Shown: positions 12,986 through 22,000 of the stretch, in pieces
Layout of the letters: each line of letters opens with the position of its first letter
How positions within the stretch are numbered: position 1 is the first letter of the stretch
Virus record (IMG/VR): IMGVR_UViG_3300023435_000098
Span: 1 to 23,157 of that record
Strand: one strand, 5' to 3'
From: a virus
Length of the DNA: 23,157 nucleotides
Position numbers and translations under genes: made by a program
Notes under the pieces: generated by a model
What the model was told of the DNA's origin: nothing
Databases searched by the model: none
What the model saw: the letters and a program-made list of their open reading frames with translations, nothing else

Positions 12986-15238
12986 ATGAAATACAATGAA
13001 TTTTTAAATACAAAAATAATAAATACTAATCGCTCTGGGTTTGATACGCAATTTAAAATCAATCCAATGTTATTTTTGTTTCAGAAAAATATAGTAAAAT
13101 GGGCATTGAAGCAAGGCAAAGCTGCGATATTTGCTGATTGTGGACTTGGTAAAACTCCGATTCAATTAGAATGGGCTTGGCATGTTCATAAAAAAGAAAA
13201 TAAACCAATTTTGATATTTGCACCATTGGCGGTATCTAAGCAAACTCAAAGAGAGGGAGTAAAATTTAATATTGATGTGAATATTTGCGAAAGTTCGGAT
13301 GATGTTATTAATGGAATAAATATAACTAATTATGAAAAGGTACATAAGTTTGATTTATCTGTATTTGTTGGAATTGTACTTGATGAATCTTCGATATTAA
13401 AATCGTATTCAGGTAAATTTAAAAACGAAATAACAGAAAAAACAAAAAACATTAAATACAAACTAGCATGTACTGCTACTCCTGCGCCAAATGATTTTAT
13501 GGAACTTGGCAATCATTCTGAATTTTTAGGGGTAATGACAAGAAGTGAAATGCTTGCTATGTTTTTTATACATGATTCCGGCTCAACCCAAAAATGGAGA
13601 TTAAAGGGACATGCAAGTAATAAATATTGGAAATGGTTATGTACATGGGCAGTAATGATTAGAAAACCATCAGATTTGGGATATAAAGATGATAATTTTA
13701 TCTTACCGGAAATAAGTATTAATGAGCATATTATTGAATGCGCAAAACCAAACGAAGGAGAGCTGTTCGTTATGGATGCGATAACATTGCAAGATAGGCA
13801 AAAATCAAGAAGAACATCAATAAAAGAGAGAACGGATTATGTTGCGAAACTCATAAACGGTTCCGATGAAAGCTGGCTTATTTGGTGTAATTTAAATGAT
13901 GAAAGCTTAGAAATTACTAAGAAATTAAACAATGCAACAGAAATAGCAGGTAGGCACACAAATGAATATAAAGAAGATACAATGTTAAAATTCTCAAGCG
14001 GAGATATTAAAATTCTAGTTAGTAAGCCAAAATTGAGCGGATTCGGAATGAACTGGCAACATTGCAACAATGTAGTATTTGTTGGGCTTTCTGATTCGTA
14101 TGAACAGTATTATCAGGCTGTTCGTAGATGTTGGAGATTCGGACAACAGAAGAAAGTAAATGTTTATATTATTGTTTCAAATGCCGAAGGATCTGTTTTA
14201 AAAAATATTCACAGAAAAGAAAAACAAGCATTAATTATGGCATCTAAAATGGTTCAAAATATGAAAGAAATATCATCTAATAATATCCATTATTTAAACA
14301 AAAGTAAAAAGGAGGAATACATGACTAAGTCTACGAAAGGAAAAAACTACGAATATATATTAGGGGATTGCATAGAGGAAGTTCCTAAAATAGAAACAGA
14401 TTCAATTGATTATACGATTTTTAGCCCACCATTTGCAGAATTATATACCTATTCGGATTCAATTAGAGATATGGGGAATTCAAAAAATTATGATGAGTTT
14501 TTTGTTCAATTTGGATTTTTGGTTAAAGAATTAAACAGGATTACAAAGCCGGGTAGATTAGTTTCTGTTCATTGTATTGATATCCCTGCTATGAAAGAAC
14601 GAGACGGATATATTGGTATAAAAGATTTTCCGGGCGACATTATAAGATTGTTTCAGTCGTTTGGTTTTATTTATCATTCGAGGGTTACTATTTGGAAAAA
14701 TCCATTAATTGAAGCCACAAGAACAAAGGCGCTGGGATTAATGCATAAACAACTATGCAAGGATTCTTCTAAGTGTAGACAAGGATTGCCTGATTATTTA
14801 GTAACATTCAGAAAAAAAGGCAACAATGAAGCTCCTATTGATAACGGACAAGGATTAAAAAAGTTTATTGGCGAAAACAAACCAACGGAAACAGGATTAA
14901 AATACTCGCATGAGATATGGCGAAGATATGCCAGCCCTGTTTGGATGGATATAAACCAATCCAATACATTGAATAAAATAAAAGCAAGGGGAAACAAAGA
15001 CGATAAGCATATATGCCCATTACAATTAGATACAATAGGCAGGGGCATTGAATTATGGTCGAATGAAAATGAGACTGTATTTGACCCATTTGGAGGTATT
15101 GCTTCATCTGGACATGAAGCTATTTTAATGAATAGAAAATTTAAGGGAATTGAATTGAAAAAATCATATTGGGAAGTCGGTTGCAAAAATCTACATAAAG
15201 CAGAGAATTTAAAGAAACAAGATTTTTTGAATATATAG
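12986..15238 (+). CDS. SNF2-type helicase fused in frame to a beta-class DNA methyltransferase
   Basis: A 750-residue two-enzyme protein. GGAGG five bases before the ATG at 12986 fixes the start. Residues 1-440 are a superfamily 2 helicase of the SNF2 kind: Walker A DCGLGKT (51-57), DESS box (133-136), TATP motif III (163-166) and a C-terminal lobe with GFGMNWQ and the Q-x-x-R-R-x-x-R-F-G-Q motif VI (378-387). From residue 446 on is a methyltransferase of about 305 residues: motif IV SPPF (480-483) precedes the AdoMet-binding DPFGGIASSG (about 700-709), the beta-class order; SPPF suggests N4-cytosine or N6-adenine as target. An internal GGAGG and ATG sit exactly at the junction. Likely roles are DNA modification against host restriction with ATP-driven movement along DNA. 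Confidence 0.9.
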   Translation: MKYNEFLNTKIINTNRSGFDTQFKINPMLFLFQKNIVKWALKQGKAAIFADCGLGKTPIQLEWAWHVHKKENKPILIFAPLAVSKQTQREGVKFNIDVNICESSDDVINGINITNYEKVHKFDLSVFVGIVLDESSILKSYSGKFKNEITEKTKNIKYKLACTATPAPNDFMELGNHSEFLGVMTRSEMLAMFFIHDSGSTQKWRLKGHASNKYWKWLCTWAVMIRKPSDLGYKDDNFILPEISINEHIIECAKPNEGELFVMDAITLQDRQKSRRTSIKERTDYVAKLINGSDESWLIWCNLNDESLEITKKLNNATEIAGRHTNEYKEDTMLKFSSGDIKILVSKPKLSGFGMNWQHCNNVVFVGLSDSYEQYYQAVRRCWRFGQQKKVNVYIIVSNAEGSVLKNIHRKEKQALIMASKMVQNMKEISSNNIHYLNKSKKEEYMTKSTKGKNYEYILGDCIEEVPKIETDSIDYTIFSPPFAELYTYSDSIRDMGNSKNYDEFFVQFGFLVKELNRITKPGRLVSVHCIDIPAMKERDGYIGIKDFPGDIIRLFQSFGFIYHSRVTIWKNPLIEATRTKALGLMHKQLCKDSSKCRQGLPDYLVTFRKKGNNEAPIDNGQGLKKFIGENKPTETGLKYSHEIWRRYASPVWMDINQSNTLNKIKARGNKDDKHICPLQLDTIGRGIELWSNENETVFDPFGGIASSGHEAILMNRKFKGIELKKSYWEVGCKNLHKAENLKKQDFLNI
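14311..14323 (+). promoter_or_regulatory. Internal ribosome binding site and ATG at the helicase-methyltransferase junction
   Basis: AAAAAGGAGG ends at 14315 and is followed after five bases by ATG (14321-14323), in frame with the fusion at residue 446. The same GGAGG and five-base spacing starts the whole gene at 12986. The site falls between the last helicase element and the first methyltransferase strand (YEYILGDC), where a free-standing methyltransferase would begin. A separate 305-residue product is therefore likely in addition to the fusion. Confidence 0.75.
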
Positions 15239-15299
15239 GATTATGAGCAAACTACTTGACAAACCAAAATTAAAAGAAGCTTAATAGAGGGGGTAAGAA

Positions 15300-15605
15300 A
15301 TGAGTGAGATAGTAGAGGGGATTAATGAAACAGTAAAAGAGTATTTAGAGTTGTTGGATGATCATATTCCTATTGCTAATTATCATATGGGAAGTGTGAC
15401 AGGACTATCTCAAGAAATCTACAACAATCGCAAAGAGATAGGATTATTCACGCTAGATGATATTGAGATTGATGAGGATAAGATAAGAAAAGCATTGAGG
15501 GATATGCCATTCCTGACTGCAATAGCAAAAGAAAGAAGAGATGAATGTAGATATGATATAGCAAAAGCCATAGCGAAGAAAAAGCCAATTCAGGTTAAGA
15601 AATGA
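15300..15605 (+). CDS. Helical hypothetical protein before RusA
   Basis: A 101-residue acidic protein (ETVKEYLELLDDHIPIANYH; EIDEDKIRKALRDMPFLTAI; basic tail AIAKKKPIQVKK). No family recognised. AGAGGGGG precedes the ATG. Its stop overlaps the RusA start by four bases, so the two are coupled. The preceding 61 bases hold only a 13-codon ORF that I do not count. Confidence 0.75.
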   Translation: MSEIVEGINETVKEYLELLDDHIPIANYHMGSVTGLSQEIYNNRKEIGLFTLDDIEIDEDKIRKALRDMPFLTAIAKERRDECRYDIAKAIAKKKPIQVKK

Positions 15606-16048
15606 AATTCATAATAGATATAGCTCCTACCACAAAGAAAAATAGTTCTCGGATATTCACAAAGAAAACATTGACAGGCAAGTTAGTTCCTTTTATTGTG
15701 CCGAGCAAGAGGTTCAAAGATTATCAAACAGAATGTACATTTTTCATGCCAAGAACACAAACAATCTCTACACCAATAAACATTAAGGCTATTTATTATA
15801 TGCCTACAAAAAGGCGTGTGGATATTACAAACCTACATTCAGCCCTGCATGATGTTTTGGTGCATTATAGAGTGATAGAAGATGATAATTGCAAAATAGT
15901 TGTTAGTACAGACGGATCAAGAGTAAGATATTCAAAAGAAAACCCAAGAACGGAGGTGGAGATAACAGACTCACATGAAATAATGAAGCAGGGAATGGAT
16001 AGTATGCTACCTAGTAAAAAGAGAAAATTAAGGAAGGTTAGATTATGA
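15602..16048 (+). CDS. rusA: RusA-family Holliday junction resolvase
   Basis: A 148-residue endodeoxyribonuclease that cuts four-way DNA junctions during recombination and before packaging. The family core is plain: MPTKRRVDITNLHSALHDVL, then VIEDD, giving the acidic residues Asp74, Asp84 and Asp94-Asp95 in the expected order. The N-terminus (PTTKKNSSRIF) matches the substrate-binding strand seen in RusA proteins. The basic tail (PSKKRKLRKVRL) may help DNA binding. ATGA overlaps join it to the gene before and the methyltransferase after. Length is slightly above the usual 120-140. Confidence 0.93.
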   Translation: MKFIIDIAPTTKKNSSRIFTKKTLTGKLVPFIVPSKRFKDYQTECTFFMPRTQTISTPINIKAIYYMPTKRRVDITNLHSALHDVLVHYRVIEDDNCKIVVSTDGSRVRYSKENPRTEVEITDSHEIMKQGMDSMLPSKKRKLRKVRL

Positions 16049-16779
16049 AACTTAATACTGTGATATGTGGGGACATATTCAACGTAATGCCTAAAATAGC
16101 AGATAAGAGCATAGACATGATTTTAACAGACATGCCATACAATACGACTGCTTGTGATTGGGATAAAGAAGTTATACCACTAGATAAGCTCTGGGATGGG
16201 TTTAAACGCATTATAAGAGACAATGGTGCTATTGTTATGACTGCTAGTCAACCTTTTACAAGTAAGTTGGTGATGAGTAACTTGAAAATGTTTAAATATT
16301 GCTGGGTTTGGGATAAAAAGAAGGGTGGTAGTCCATTATTGTCTAAAGTTCAACCAATTAGAATAACTGAGGATGTTATTGTTTTTGGTAATGGTAAGGT
16401 AACATATAATCCAATTATGACTATAAGAGATAAACCCGTAAGTAGGGGCAAAAATAAAGGGGCGGTGTCTGAAACAACAGGTAATGCGTTTTTAGTAGAT
16501 AAAATCTACACCCATAAATATCCCAAAAACATAATAGAAATAAGTAATGCTAATCAAAAAAATAAACTTCATCCCACCCAAAAACCAGTAGCATTAATGG
16601 AATACTTGATTAAAACATATACCAATGAAGACGATACGATATTTGATGGCTTTGCAGGTTCAGGAACGACAGGGGTAGCTTGTCAAAATACAGGAAGGAA
16701 TTATATTCTTATAGAGCAGGAGTTAAAATATATAGATATAGCAGAAAAAAGACTAGCACAGGGTATATTAGGTTTATAA
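16045..16779 (+). CDS. Beta-class DNA methyltransferase (probable N6-adenine)
   Basis: A 244-residue free-standing DNA methyltransferase. Motif IV is DMPY (residues 29-32, in ILTDMPYNTTACDWD), a known variant of DPPY. HPTQKPV lies at about 176-182, and the AdoMet-binding motif FDGFAGSGTTG at 200-210. The order IV then I is that of the beta class, usually N6-adenine. No partner restriction enzyme is next to it, so this is an orphan phage enzyme, probably protecting phage DNA or marking it for replication or packaging. It starts in an ATGA overlap with rusA. The last 27 bases of the gene recur downstream at 17007. Confidence 0.93.
   Translation: MKLNTVICGDIFNVMPKIADKSIDMILTDMPYNTTACDWDKEVIPLDKLWDGFKRIIRDNGAIVMTASQPFTSKLVMSNLKMFKYCWVWDKKKGGSPLLSKVQPIRITEDVIVFGNGKVTYNPIMTIRDKPVSRGKNKGAVSETTGNAFLVDKIYTHKYPKNIIEISNANQKNKLHPTQKPVALMEYLIKTYTNEDDTIFDGFAGSGTTGVACQNTGRNYILIEQELKYIDIAEKRLAQGILGL
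16753..16779 (+). repeat. Direct repeat, copy 1: end of the methyltransferase gene
   Basis: CTAGCACAGGG...TATTA..TTTATAA, the last 27 bases of the methyltransferase gene including its TAA, matches 17007-17033 at 23 of 27 positions. It encodes LAQGILGL. Confidence 0.75.
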
Positions 16780-16790
16780 GGAGAAAATAA

Positions 16791-17006
16791 ATGGAGAAGC
16801 GAAAATATCATTTAAAAGGGGCAATAGAAAGAGCATTAAGTTATCTTACTGAAAAATATGGAGCAGTAGAAGATGACGGAACTAAATTTTTAAGAATAGA
16901 CGAAAATGATTTATTTGAAGGAGATGGCGGGGTTTCATTTCAAACAGCGGTTGAATGGATAGAAAGAGAAATAGATAGAGCAGAAAAATATCAAAGAAAC
17001 TATTAG
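16791..17006 (+). CDS. Hypothetical protein between the two repeat copies
   Basis: A 71-residue acidic protein (KRKYHLKGAIERALSYLTEK; ENDLFEGDGGVSFQTAVEW; C-terminus IEREIDRAEKYQRNY). AAGGAG lies upstream of the ATG. No family recognised. The C-terminal IDRAEK resembles IDIAEK near the end of the adjacent methyltransferase, and the DNA just after its stop repeats the end of that gene, so its 3' end may derive from a lost methyltransferase copy. Confidence 0.72.
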   Translation: MEKRKYHLKGAIERALSYLTEKYGAVEDDGTKFLRIDENDLFEGDGGVSFQTAVEWIEREIDRAEKYQRNY

Positions 17007-17033
17007 CTAGCACAGGGAGTATTAAATTTATAA
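17007..17033 (+). repeat. Direct repeat, copy 2: methyltransferase-tail remnant
   Basis: Beginning at the base after the TAG stop of the 71-residue gene, this stretch matches 16753-16779 at 23 of 27 bases, has the same length, and if translated in the corresponding frame reads LAQGVLNL then stop. It looks like the tail of a second, diverged methyltransferase gene. Confidence 0.7.
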
Positions 17034-17050
17034 TAACATAGGAGGTAGAG

Positions 17051-17218
17051 ATGGAATCATACACAAAAACATTAGAAGAAACAATAAAAGAACAAGCGGA
17101 AGCTGAAAAATATGCTCCAATGGGTAAAAAATCAAAAAAGAAAGATAATTGGGAGCAAATTGAAGCAGAATTACAAGAATTTCTAACACATAGGAGAATA
17201 AATGAAAACCCAGTGTAA
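17051..17218 (+). CDS. Small charged helical protein
   Basis: A 55-residue protein (MESYTKTLEETIKEQAEAEK, then KKSKKKDNWEQIEAELQEF). AGGAGG lies before the ATG. Its last 17 bases overlap the next gene. No domain recognised. Confidence 0.68.
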   Translation: MESYTKTLEETIKEQAEAEKYAPMGKKSKKKDNWEQIEAELQEFLTHRRINENPV

Positions 17219-17402
17219 TGACTGCCAGATTGACATAGAGGTTAGTGAGGAGAAAAGTTTATGTATAAAACCCCTAGAATACATATTTGCGATCATATTA
17301 ATAGGCACGCTACTATTATTATTTGTACCGTTATGTGTGTATGGGTTGATTATGGCTGTGTATGATAAATATAAAGGGGTGAAGAAAAATGCAAGAATGT
17401 AG
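17202..17402 (+). CDS. CxxC membrane microprotein
   Basis: A 66-residue protein: the N-terminus has CNDC at residues 5-8 and a third Cys in SLC, followed by one long hydrophobic segment (about 26-52, EYIFAIILIGTLLLLFVPLC) and a basic tail. The CxxC pair alone would not complete a zinc site within one chain, so it may dimerise. AGGAG lies five bases before the ATG. It overlaps the next gene by 14 bases. Confidence 0.7.
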   Translation: MKTQCNDCQIDIEVSEEKSLCIKPLEYIFAIILIGTLLLLFVPLCVYGLIMAVYDKYKGVKKNARM

Positions 17403-17634
17403 AGATTGTGAGCATTATGAGTTATATAAAATGATTACAGCTAAACAACCTTATGGATATACGGGAGATATTCCTTGTGTTAGATGTGTTAGGTGTGGTA
17501 GGTTTGAGAAATTTAATGATGAGTTTGCAGGGGTTACACCAAGTAGTAATGTGGAATTAAAAACAACGGAAACAGAGTTGGTTAAGAAGGAAAAAGTACC
17601 TAAGTTATATCAAAAAGCGGATAGGACTAGATAG
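17389..17634 (+). CDS. Zinc-ribbon protein, last gene of the early operon
   Basis: An 81-residue protein with two Cys pairs, CRDC (residues 4-7) and CVRCVRC (about 30-36), forming a probable zinc ribbon, with GYTGDIP between. Similar short proteins with a YGYTGDIPC patch recur in phages. The C-terminal 35 residues are a charged Lys/Glu tail. AAGGGG precedes the ATG. It ends 29 bases before the stop of the convergent minus-strand block; I see no convincing terminator in that gap. Confidence 0.75.
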   Translation: MQECRDCEHYELYKMITAKQPYGYTGDIPCVRCVRCGRFEKFNDEFAGVTPSSNVELKTTETELVKKEKVPKLYQKADRTR

Positions 17635-17663
17635 ATTAAATTAGCTTTAGAATATCAGAGAAC

Positions 17664-18164
17664 TTAATCGCTAAACCAATGGCCTAAACATTTCATACTT
17701 GTTTTAGTTTTAAACAACTGATTTAATTCTGATGGACTTGGATGTTTTGGTAATTTCATTCCTATACTTCGTAGGTGTTTACTTGCCCGTTCACTACAAA
17801 AATATGTCTTTGGGTTGTTTATCCAGCTAAGATGTAGTAACTTCCCTATAATACCTAGAAAATCATACCTACGTTGGCGTACAGAGGACTTTAAATCCTT
17901 TTTGATACAATCTACCAGCTCTGCCTGTCTTTTGCCTGTATAAGCCCAGAATTTAAGCATATAACGCTTTTTAAGATATTTCTCTATATTAACCGTTCTA
18001 TAACCAACAGTATCTTGAGAAGCAAGCATATCCAGCATGAATAATTCTGCAATGTGATTATAGTTGCCTTTAGAATGTTGTTTAATCAAAAATCCGAACC
18101 ATCCCCTACGATCATCAACCAATACAAATGTAGGTATATCTAATTTATGAGGATTTATTATCAT
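17664..18164 (-). CDS. Permuted NlpC/P60-like cysteine peptidase or amidase (lysis)
   Basis: A 166-residue protein. His37 in YNHIAEL comes before Cys123 in YFCSERASKHLR, with aromatic strands between (MLKFWAYTG). His first and Cys followed by Ser-Glu late is the order of the permuted papain-like group (YiiX/YycO-like), whose members cleave peptide or acyl bonds, often in cell-wall peptides. An RRYDFLGIIGKLLHL helix precedes the Cys, as is usual there. Placed last in a block with a holin-like protein, it is a good candidate for the lysin or a wall-acting enzyme. It has no signal peptide, so export would need the holin. A third catalytic residue is not assigned. Confidence 0.68.
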   Translation of the reverse strand: MIINPHKLDIPTFVLVDDRRGWFGFLIKQHSKGNYNHIAELFMLDMLASQDTVGYRTVNIEKYLKKRYMLKFWAYTGKRQAELVDCIKKDLKSSVRQRRYDFLGIIGKLLHLSWINNPKTYFCSERASKHLRSIGMKLPKHPSPSELNQLFKTKTSMKCLGHWFSD

Positions 18165-18343
18165 AATTTATACCCCGAATTTTTAGCATAATTTAACAAT
18201 GCTTGCTCTAAACACCGTTCCATAATTTCATTTGTCTTTGGGTCTTCCATAAGTTTTACAAAAGTATCTTCCATTATTTTCATTGTGCTTTTATGCGTGA
18301 ATATCCAGACTAAACTTCTATGTAATACCTGTGAAAATATCAT
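18161..18343 (-). CDS. Small hypothetical protein in the lysis block
   Basis: A 60-residue helical protein starting MIFSQVLHRSLVWIFTHKST. The frame is open further upstream, but the ATG at 18343 is preferred because it overlaps the holin-like gene's stop as ATGA and has GAG-rich sequence upstream. The stop also overlaps the peptidase start by four bases. The first helix is amphipathic, not a clear membrane span. No family recognised. Confidence 0.65.
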   Translation of the reverse strand: MIFSQVLHRSLVWIFTHKSTMKIMEDTFVKLMEDPKTNEIMERCLEQALLNYAKNSGYKL

Positions 18344-18543
18344 ATCTTTCTCATTAAAACAATAATCAACCCTGCTGATAATGAAGTAAGGAAAGTTATT
18401 AGAGTTCCTACTACCCATGCTTTAAGATTATCTATCTTATTAAATATCCTTTGTATTGTAGTATTCATACCAGTAAAATCCTCCTTTAAGTTATCGATTT
18501 TTGTTGCGTTTTTATTTCCCAGTACACAATCTCCGTTTGCCAT
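18340..18543 (-). CDS. XhlA-like holin or membrane-bound lysis protein
   Basis: A 67-residue protein: an N-terminal coiled-coil-like part (KIDNLKEDFTGMNTTIQRIF) followed by one C-terminal membrane segment (about 43-64, WVVGTLITFLTSLSAGLIIV) and a basic end (LMRKI). Soluble coil then C-terminal anchor is the layout of XhlA-type haemolysin/holin helpers. The start is ATG at 18543 or GTG at 18549, the latter overlapping the upstream stop as GTGA and better spaced from AAAGGA. Confidence 0.65.
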   Translation of the reverse strand: MANGDCVLGNKNATKIDNLKEDFTGMNTTIQRIFNKIDNLKAWVVGTLITFLTSLSAGLIIVLMRKI

Positions 18544-18545
18544 GA

Positions 18546-18770
18546 TCACTTATTCCTTTCAAGTTGTTTGATTTTAGCCTCTACTTTTTTTAGTCTAATA
18601 TTAAATTGTTTCATTGTTAGTCCCTTATTGCGCTTTTCCATGTACTCTATGCGTTCAGGTATGGTTCTAATACTCTTCATACCCCTTGCAAATGATTGAG
18701 TTATACACGAGCCAATGATAAGCCCTACGACAAGTGCTATTGTTATGTATAATGGATTCTTATTGTTCAT
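18546..18770 (-). CDS. Membrane-anchored coiled-coil protein (possible inner spanin)
   Basis: A 74-residue protein with one N-terminal membrane segment (about 7-26, LYITIALVVGLIIGSCITQS) followed by a charged coiled-coil (ERIEYMEKRNK..., RLKKVEAKIKQLERNK). This is the shape of an Rz-type inner-membrane spanin, and the gene next to it encodes a lipoprotein. Spanins fuse inner and outer membranes at the end of lysis. The reading depends on the host having two membranes. Confidence 0.55.
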   Translation of the reverse strand: MNNKNPLYITIALVVGLIIGSCITQSFARGMKSIRTIPERIEYMEKRNKGLTMKQFNIRLKKVEAKIKQLERNK

Positions 18771-18781
18771 ATTATTTCTCC

Positions 18782-19039
18782 TTATTTATTTATAGTTTTT
18801 AATCCTACAAGTGTAAGTAAGTTACCAAACCAGCCTGAATCTTTCTTACTAGAATATGTATAAGTAATTGCTCCGTCTTTATCTATTGTCTTTGTAATGG
18901 CCATAGGTTTATTGCTCTCTACTTTTACGCCTGTTGGTGTTATATCCATTGACCCTGTGTATGTGGCGCATCCTGTCAATCCCATTATTACTATTAAGAT
19001 TGAAATTACTATTATTGCTATTGTCAGTTTTTTATCCAT
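18782..19039 (-). CDS. Small lipoprotein (possible outer spanin)
   Basis: An 85-residue precursor with a basic start (MDKKL), a hydrophobic signal segment and a lipobox LTGC (Cys at about residue 24, in IMGLTGCATYTGS). The mature part is about 62 residues and beta-rich. AAAGGAG four bases before the ATG at 19039 fixes the start; the longer frame is not needed. It follows the fibre gene closely and precedes the membrane coiled-coil gene. A wall- or membrane-attached lipoprotein in a phage lysis block could be an outer spanin or an exclusion lipoprotein. Confidence 0.68.
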   Translation of the reverse strand: MDKKLTIAIIVISILIVIMGLTGCATYTGSMDITPTGVKVESNKPMAITKTIDKDGAITYTYSSKKDSGWFGNLLTLVGLKTINK

Positions 19040-19050
19040 AATTCTCCTTT

Positions 19051-22000
19051 TTATTCTAAGCCGAGCAAACTCAAGCCAAATATATGGCAAGTAGTATCGT
19101 CTGAAACCACCTCACAACGTAAACACGTATCAGAACTTTCTCCAGATACATCAGCAGAATAGTTAAAACTATAATATGTGTCATTATAGACATCCGAATC
19201 AATCAAAACACCTTCGGTCAATGATGTACCTGTTCCTGTTCGTGTAAGAAAAACACTTGTTGGTTCTTTATTAGCCAGTATCATTGCTTTTACAGTAGCA
19301 GAATCTAGTCCTATTTGATAATAAGATGTATAAAGCTCCATATTTCCACCCCCAGTTACAGGCGTCTGCCCAAACATGTTGTCTATATAAAATGTATTTG
19401 CAGCGTCTGCGTTTACTATTGTAATTATAATGCTATCTATATCATCTTTGTTTGCGTTTGTAACTGCGGAAATATCCCAAGTTTGTTCTTCCCATGCTCC
19501 TGTTGAGGATATGTTTGCAGTATGTTCTGTTGTTGTCCCGCCTGAATCATGTATGCCTATTTTAATCTGGCTACCAGTTCTTGAAGCAGAATATATGTCG
19601 TATTTAATTGATGTTTTACCAGTTAAGTCTACTGTCGGATTAACTGTTCTTGTGAGAGTATCATTTAAGCTGTCTGTTATTACTGCTATACCTTTGAGAG
19701 AATAAGAACCTTGTTGTTTTATTGTGGATTCGGAATATGCTTCTAATCTTGAACCGTCTAATGTTGTTTGAGCTTCATCTGCACCATCAAAATGCAATAG
19801 TAATTTAGTATTCCCATCAGTTTGATGTGCTGAAGTTGGCTCCGTAATTGTATCATCTGGCGTAGCATTTGGAGCCGCTCCAAAGTAATTACTATGTTGT
19901 ATTCTTATTTCGTCAATATGCCCATCAAGATAAGCGTCCCCGTCGCCTCTACGCCCTATTTCTAATAAACCAGAAAAAGTATCTACCCAGCTATTTTGGT
20001 CATAAGCTACTTGAACCCCGTCTTTATATATTCCATATTCATCAGCAACTTTACATAAAGCAATATGATGCCAATCAGTATCCTCAAATGGGGAACCAAG
20101 CTGGTAGGCAAAAGTCTTTCCAACCCCACCTGATTTTACATAAAAATATAATCCATCTGCAGGATTATAATAAATACTCCAATAATTACTCATATCTTCA
20201 TAGTGCGTTACATAGTGCATAACCGTGCTTTCTGACGCCTCTCTGTGTTTAACCCAGAAATCTACTGTCCAATCATCAGTGTTAGAAGCAACCACATCCC
20301 AATCTGCACTATCAGCACAAGAAATATAATCTGAATTTCCGTCAAGTAATAGAGAAGCAGTCCCCCATTTCTTAACTGCTGTATCTAATTGAGCAGTTTG
20401 AACAAAAGTAATTGCATGATGTCCACTACTCACATAAGCAGCTTGAGCAGAATCATCATCGGCATATTCAAAATAGTCAAGTTCGGTTATTGCTCCTACC
20501 CCTGCATCTTGATAATAATAATCCCCTGCTGCGTCATATAAATATGTATCACTTAAAGCATCATCTATGCCCTCATTTTCCACAGTAAAGTCGTTAGTAT
20601 ATCCGTCTATCATATATTCATAATTGCCTATTCTAAAGGCGTTGAATTGGGTGTTTTTCCATAAGTTTATTGTAGATATATCAAGTTTGAGTTGAGCTTC
20701 TGCGATTTCCCCGTCATCATTCGGGTCATATACAGCCTTTGTCATATCGCCTGCACCGCCTGCACTATTATCTACATAATACTTTGTTGCTAGGTCGCTG
20801 TCTGCGGTAGGTTCGTCTGAATTAACACATTTATATCCGTTTAAATCTATATTTTCCGCCATAGCACCTAGAGCAGTATCGCTTCCTTGAACGTGTTTTT
20901 TAGTTACTGCGTCCTCTATATCTGCACCTGCGGAAGTTATATCAGATAAAACATTTACTGTATCAGCTTTTTTAACAAAGGTTGCTTCAAAGGTTGCGTC
21001 TAGGTCTGTGTCTGTGTTTTGTGAGTGTTTAGCTAAAGTATTCGCAACTATCTCATTCCACTTTGTGCCACTAAGTAAACCTGCTTCGTTTGTGTTTGCC
21101 TGTGGTAGAATAAGGTCAGGAGAACTGCCATCAGAATTTATTCCATAGGTTGTATCGTCTCTAGTTCCTTCGCTTAAAGCTGTTGACACGTTGGTATCTT
21201 TCCCACTATTAGCAACTATTTCTTCCCACTTCGCCTTTGTCAACATACCTGCTGTTGTGGATGTAGCTGCTGGTAGAGTAACATCATCAGCCCCGCCATC
21301 ACTTGTAATTGCTACCGTGCTTACTCCTACTGTGCCTACGCTTAATTCGGTAGGAACATTGGTATTTTTTGCACTATTAGCTGTTACTGCCGTTGTACCT
21401 GAAATATCAACTGTTTTAGTTCCCTCGCCATCTCTTTCTAAACTTAATTGAATATCATTTCCACTAATACTAAAGACATCAATAGTCTGGTCGTCTGTGT
21501 TAGTTACTTTGTCGGTGTTGAGGTCTATCGCTGCTTTCTGTCCTACATCCAAATAACTATCTGCTGTTGCTGCATCTAGTTCCGCTTTATATGCGTCTGA
21601 GAAGTCGTTATGAGATAGTTTATAAGTTGAGCCGTCTGGTATGTCATCTAAGGTGTGTAAGTCTGTATCAAAGTAGCTTGCGTCATTAGTCCATACAGAA
21701 ACATTACCTGTCATACTTGCATTACTAAAGTTTGGACTTGAGGCACTCGTTACATCTTGGTCTATATACGCTTCCTTAGTAGCTGTAAGTCGTTTATATG
21801 TAGTTCCGTCTGGTATGTCATCAAGAGTATCTACGCTTGTATCGAAATAAGCCTCATCTGCATGGTCTCCCCAGCCATAAGCAGTATTCCAGTTAGGTGT
21901 ATCTGCTTGATTTGCCTTGTCATCTAATAGTAAGTCTGCCTCTACCTTTGTATATTTATCTTCCCAAACTCCACTATCAGCATTAACTTCAGCAGCAGCA

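Noticed and set aside
15244-15285. A 13-codon ORF (MSKLLDKPKLKEA) before the gene at 15300
   Set aside because: Too short, no binding site and no overlap logic with its neighbours.
17635-17663. A two-way terminator between the convergent operons
   Set aside because: Only a weak TTAGC/GCTAA pairing with a long interior extending into the minus-strand gene; no GC-rich stem or clean T-run on either strand.
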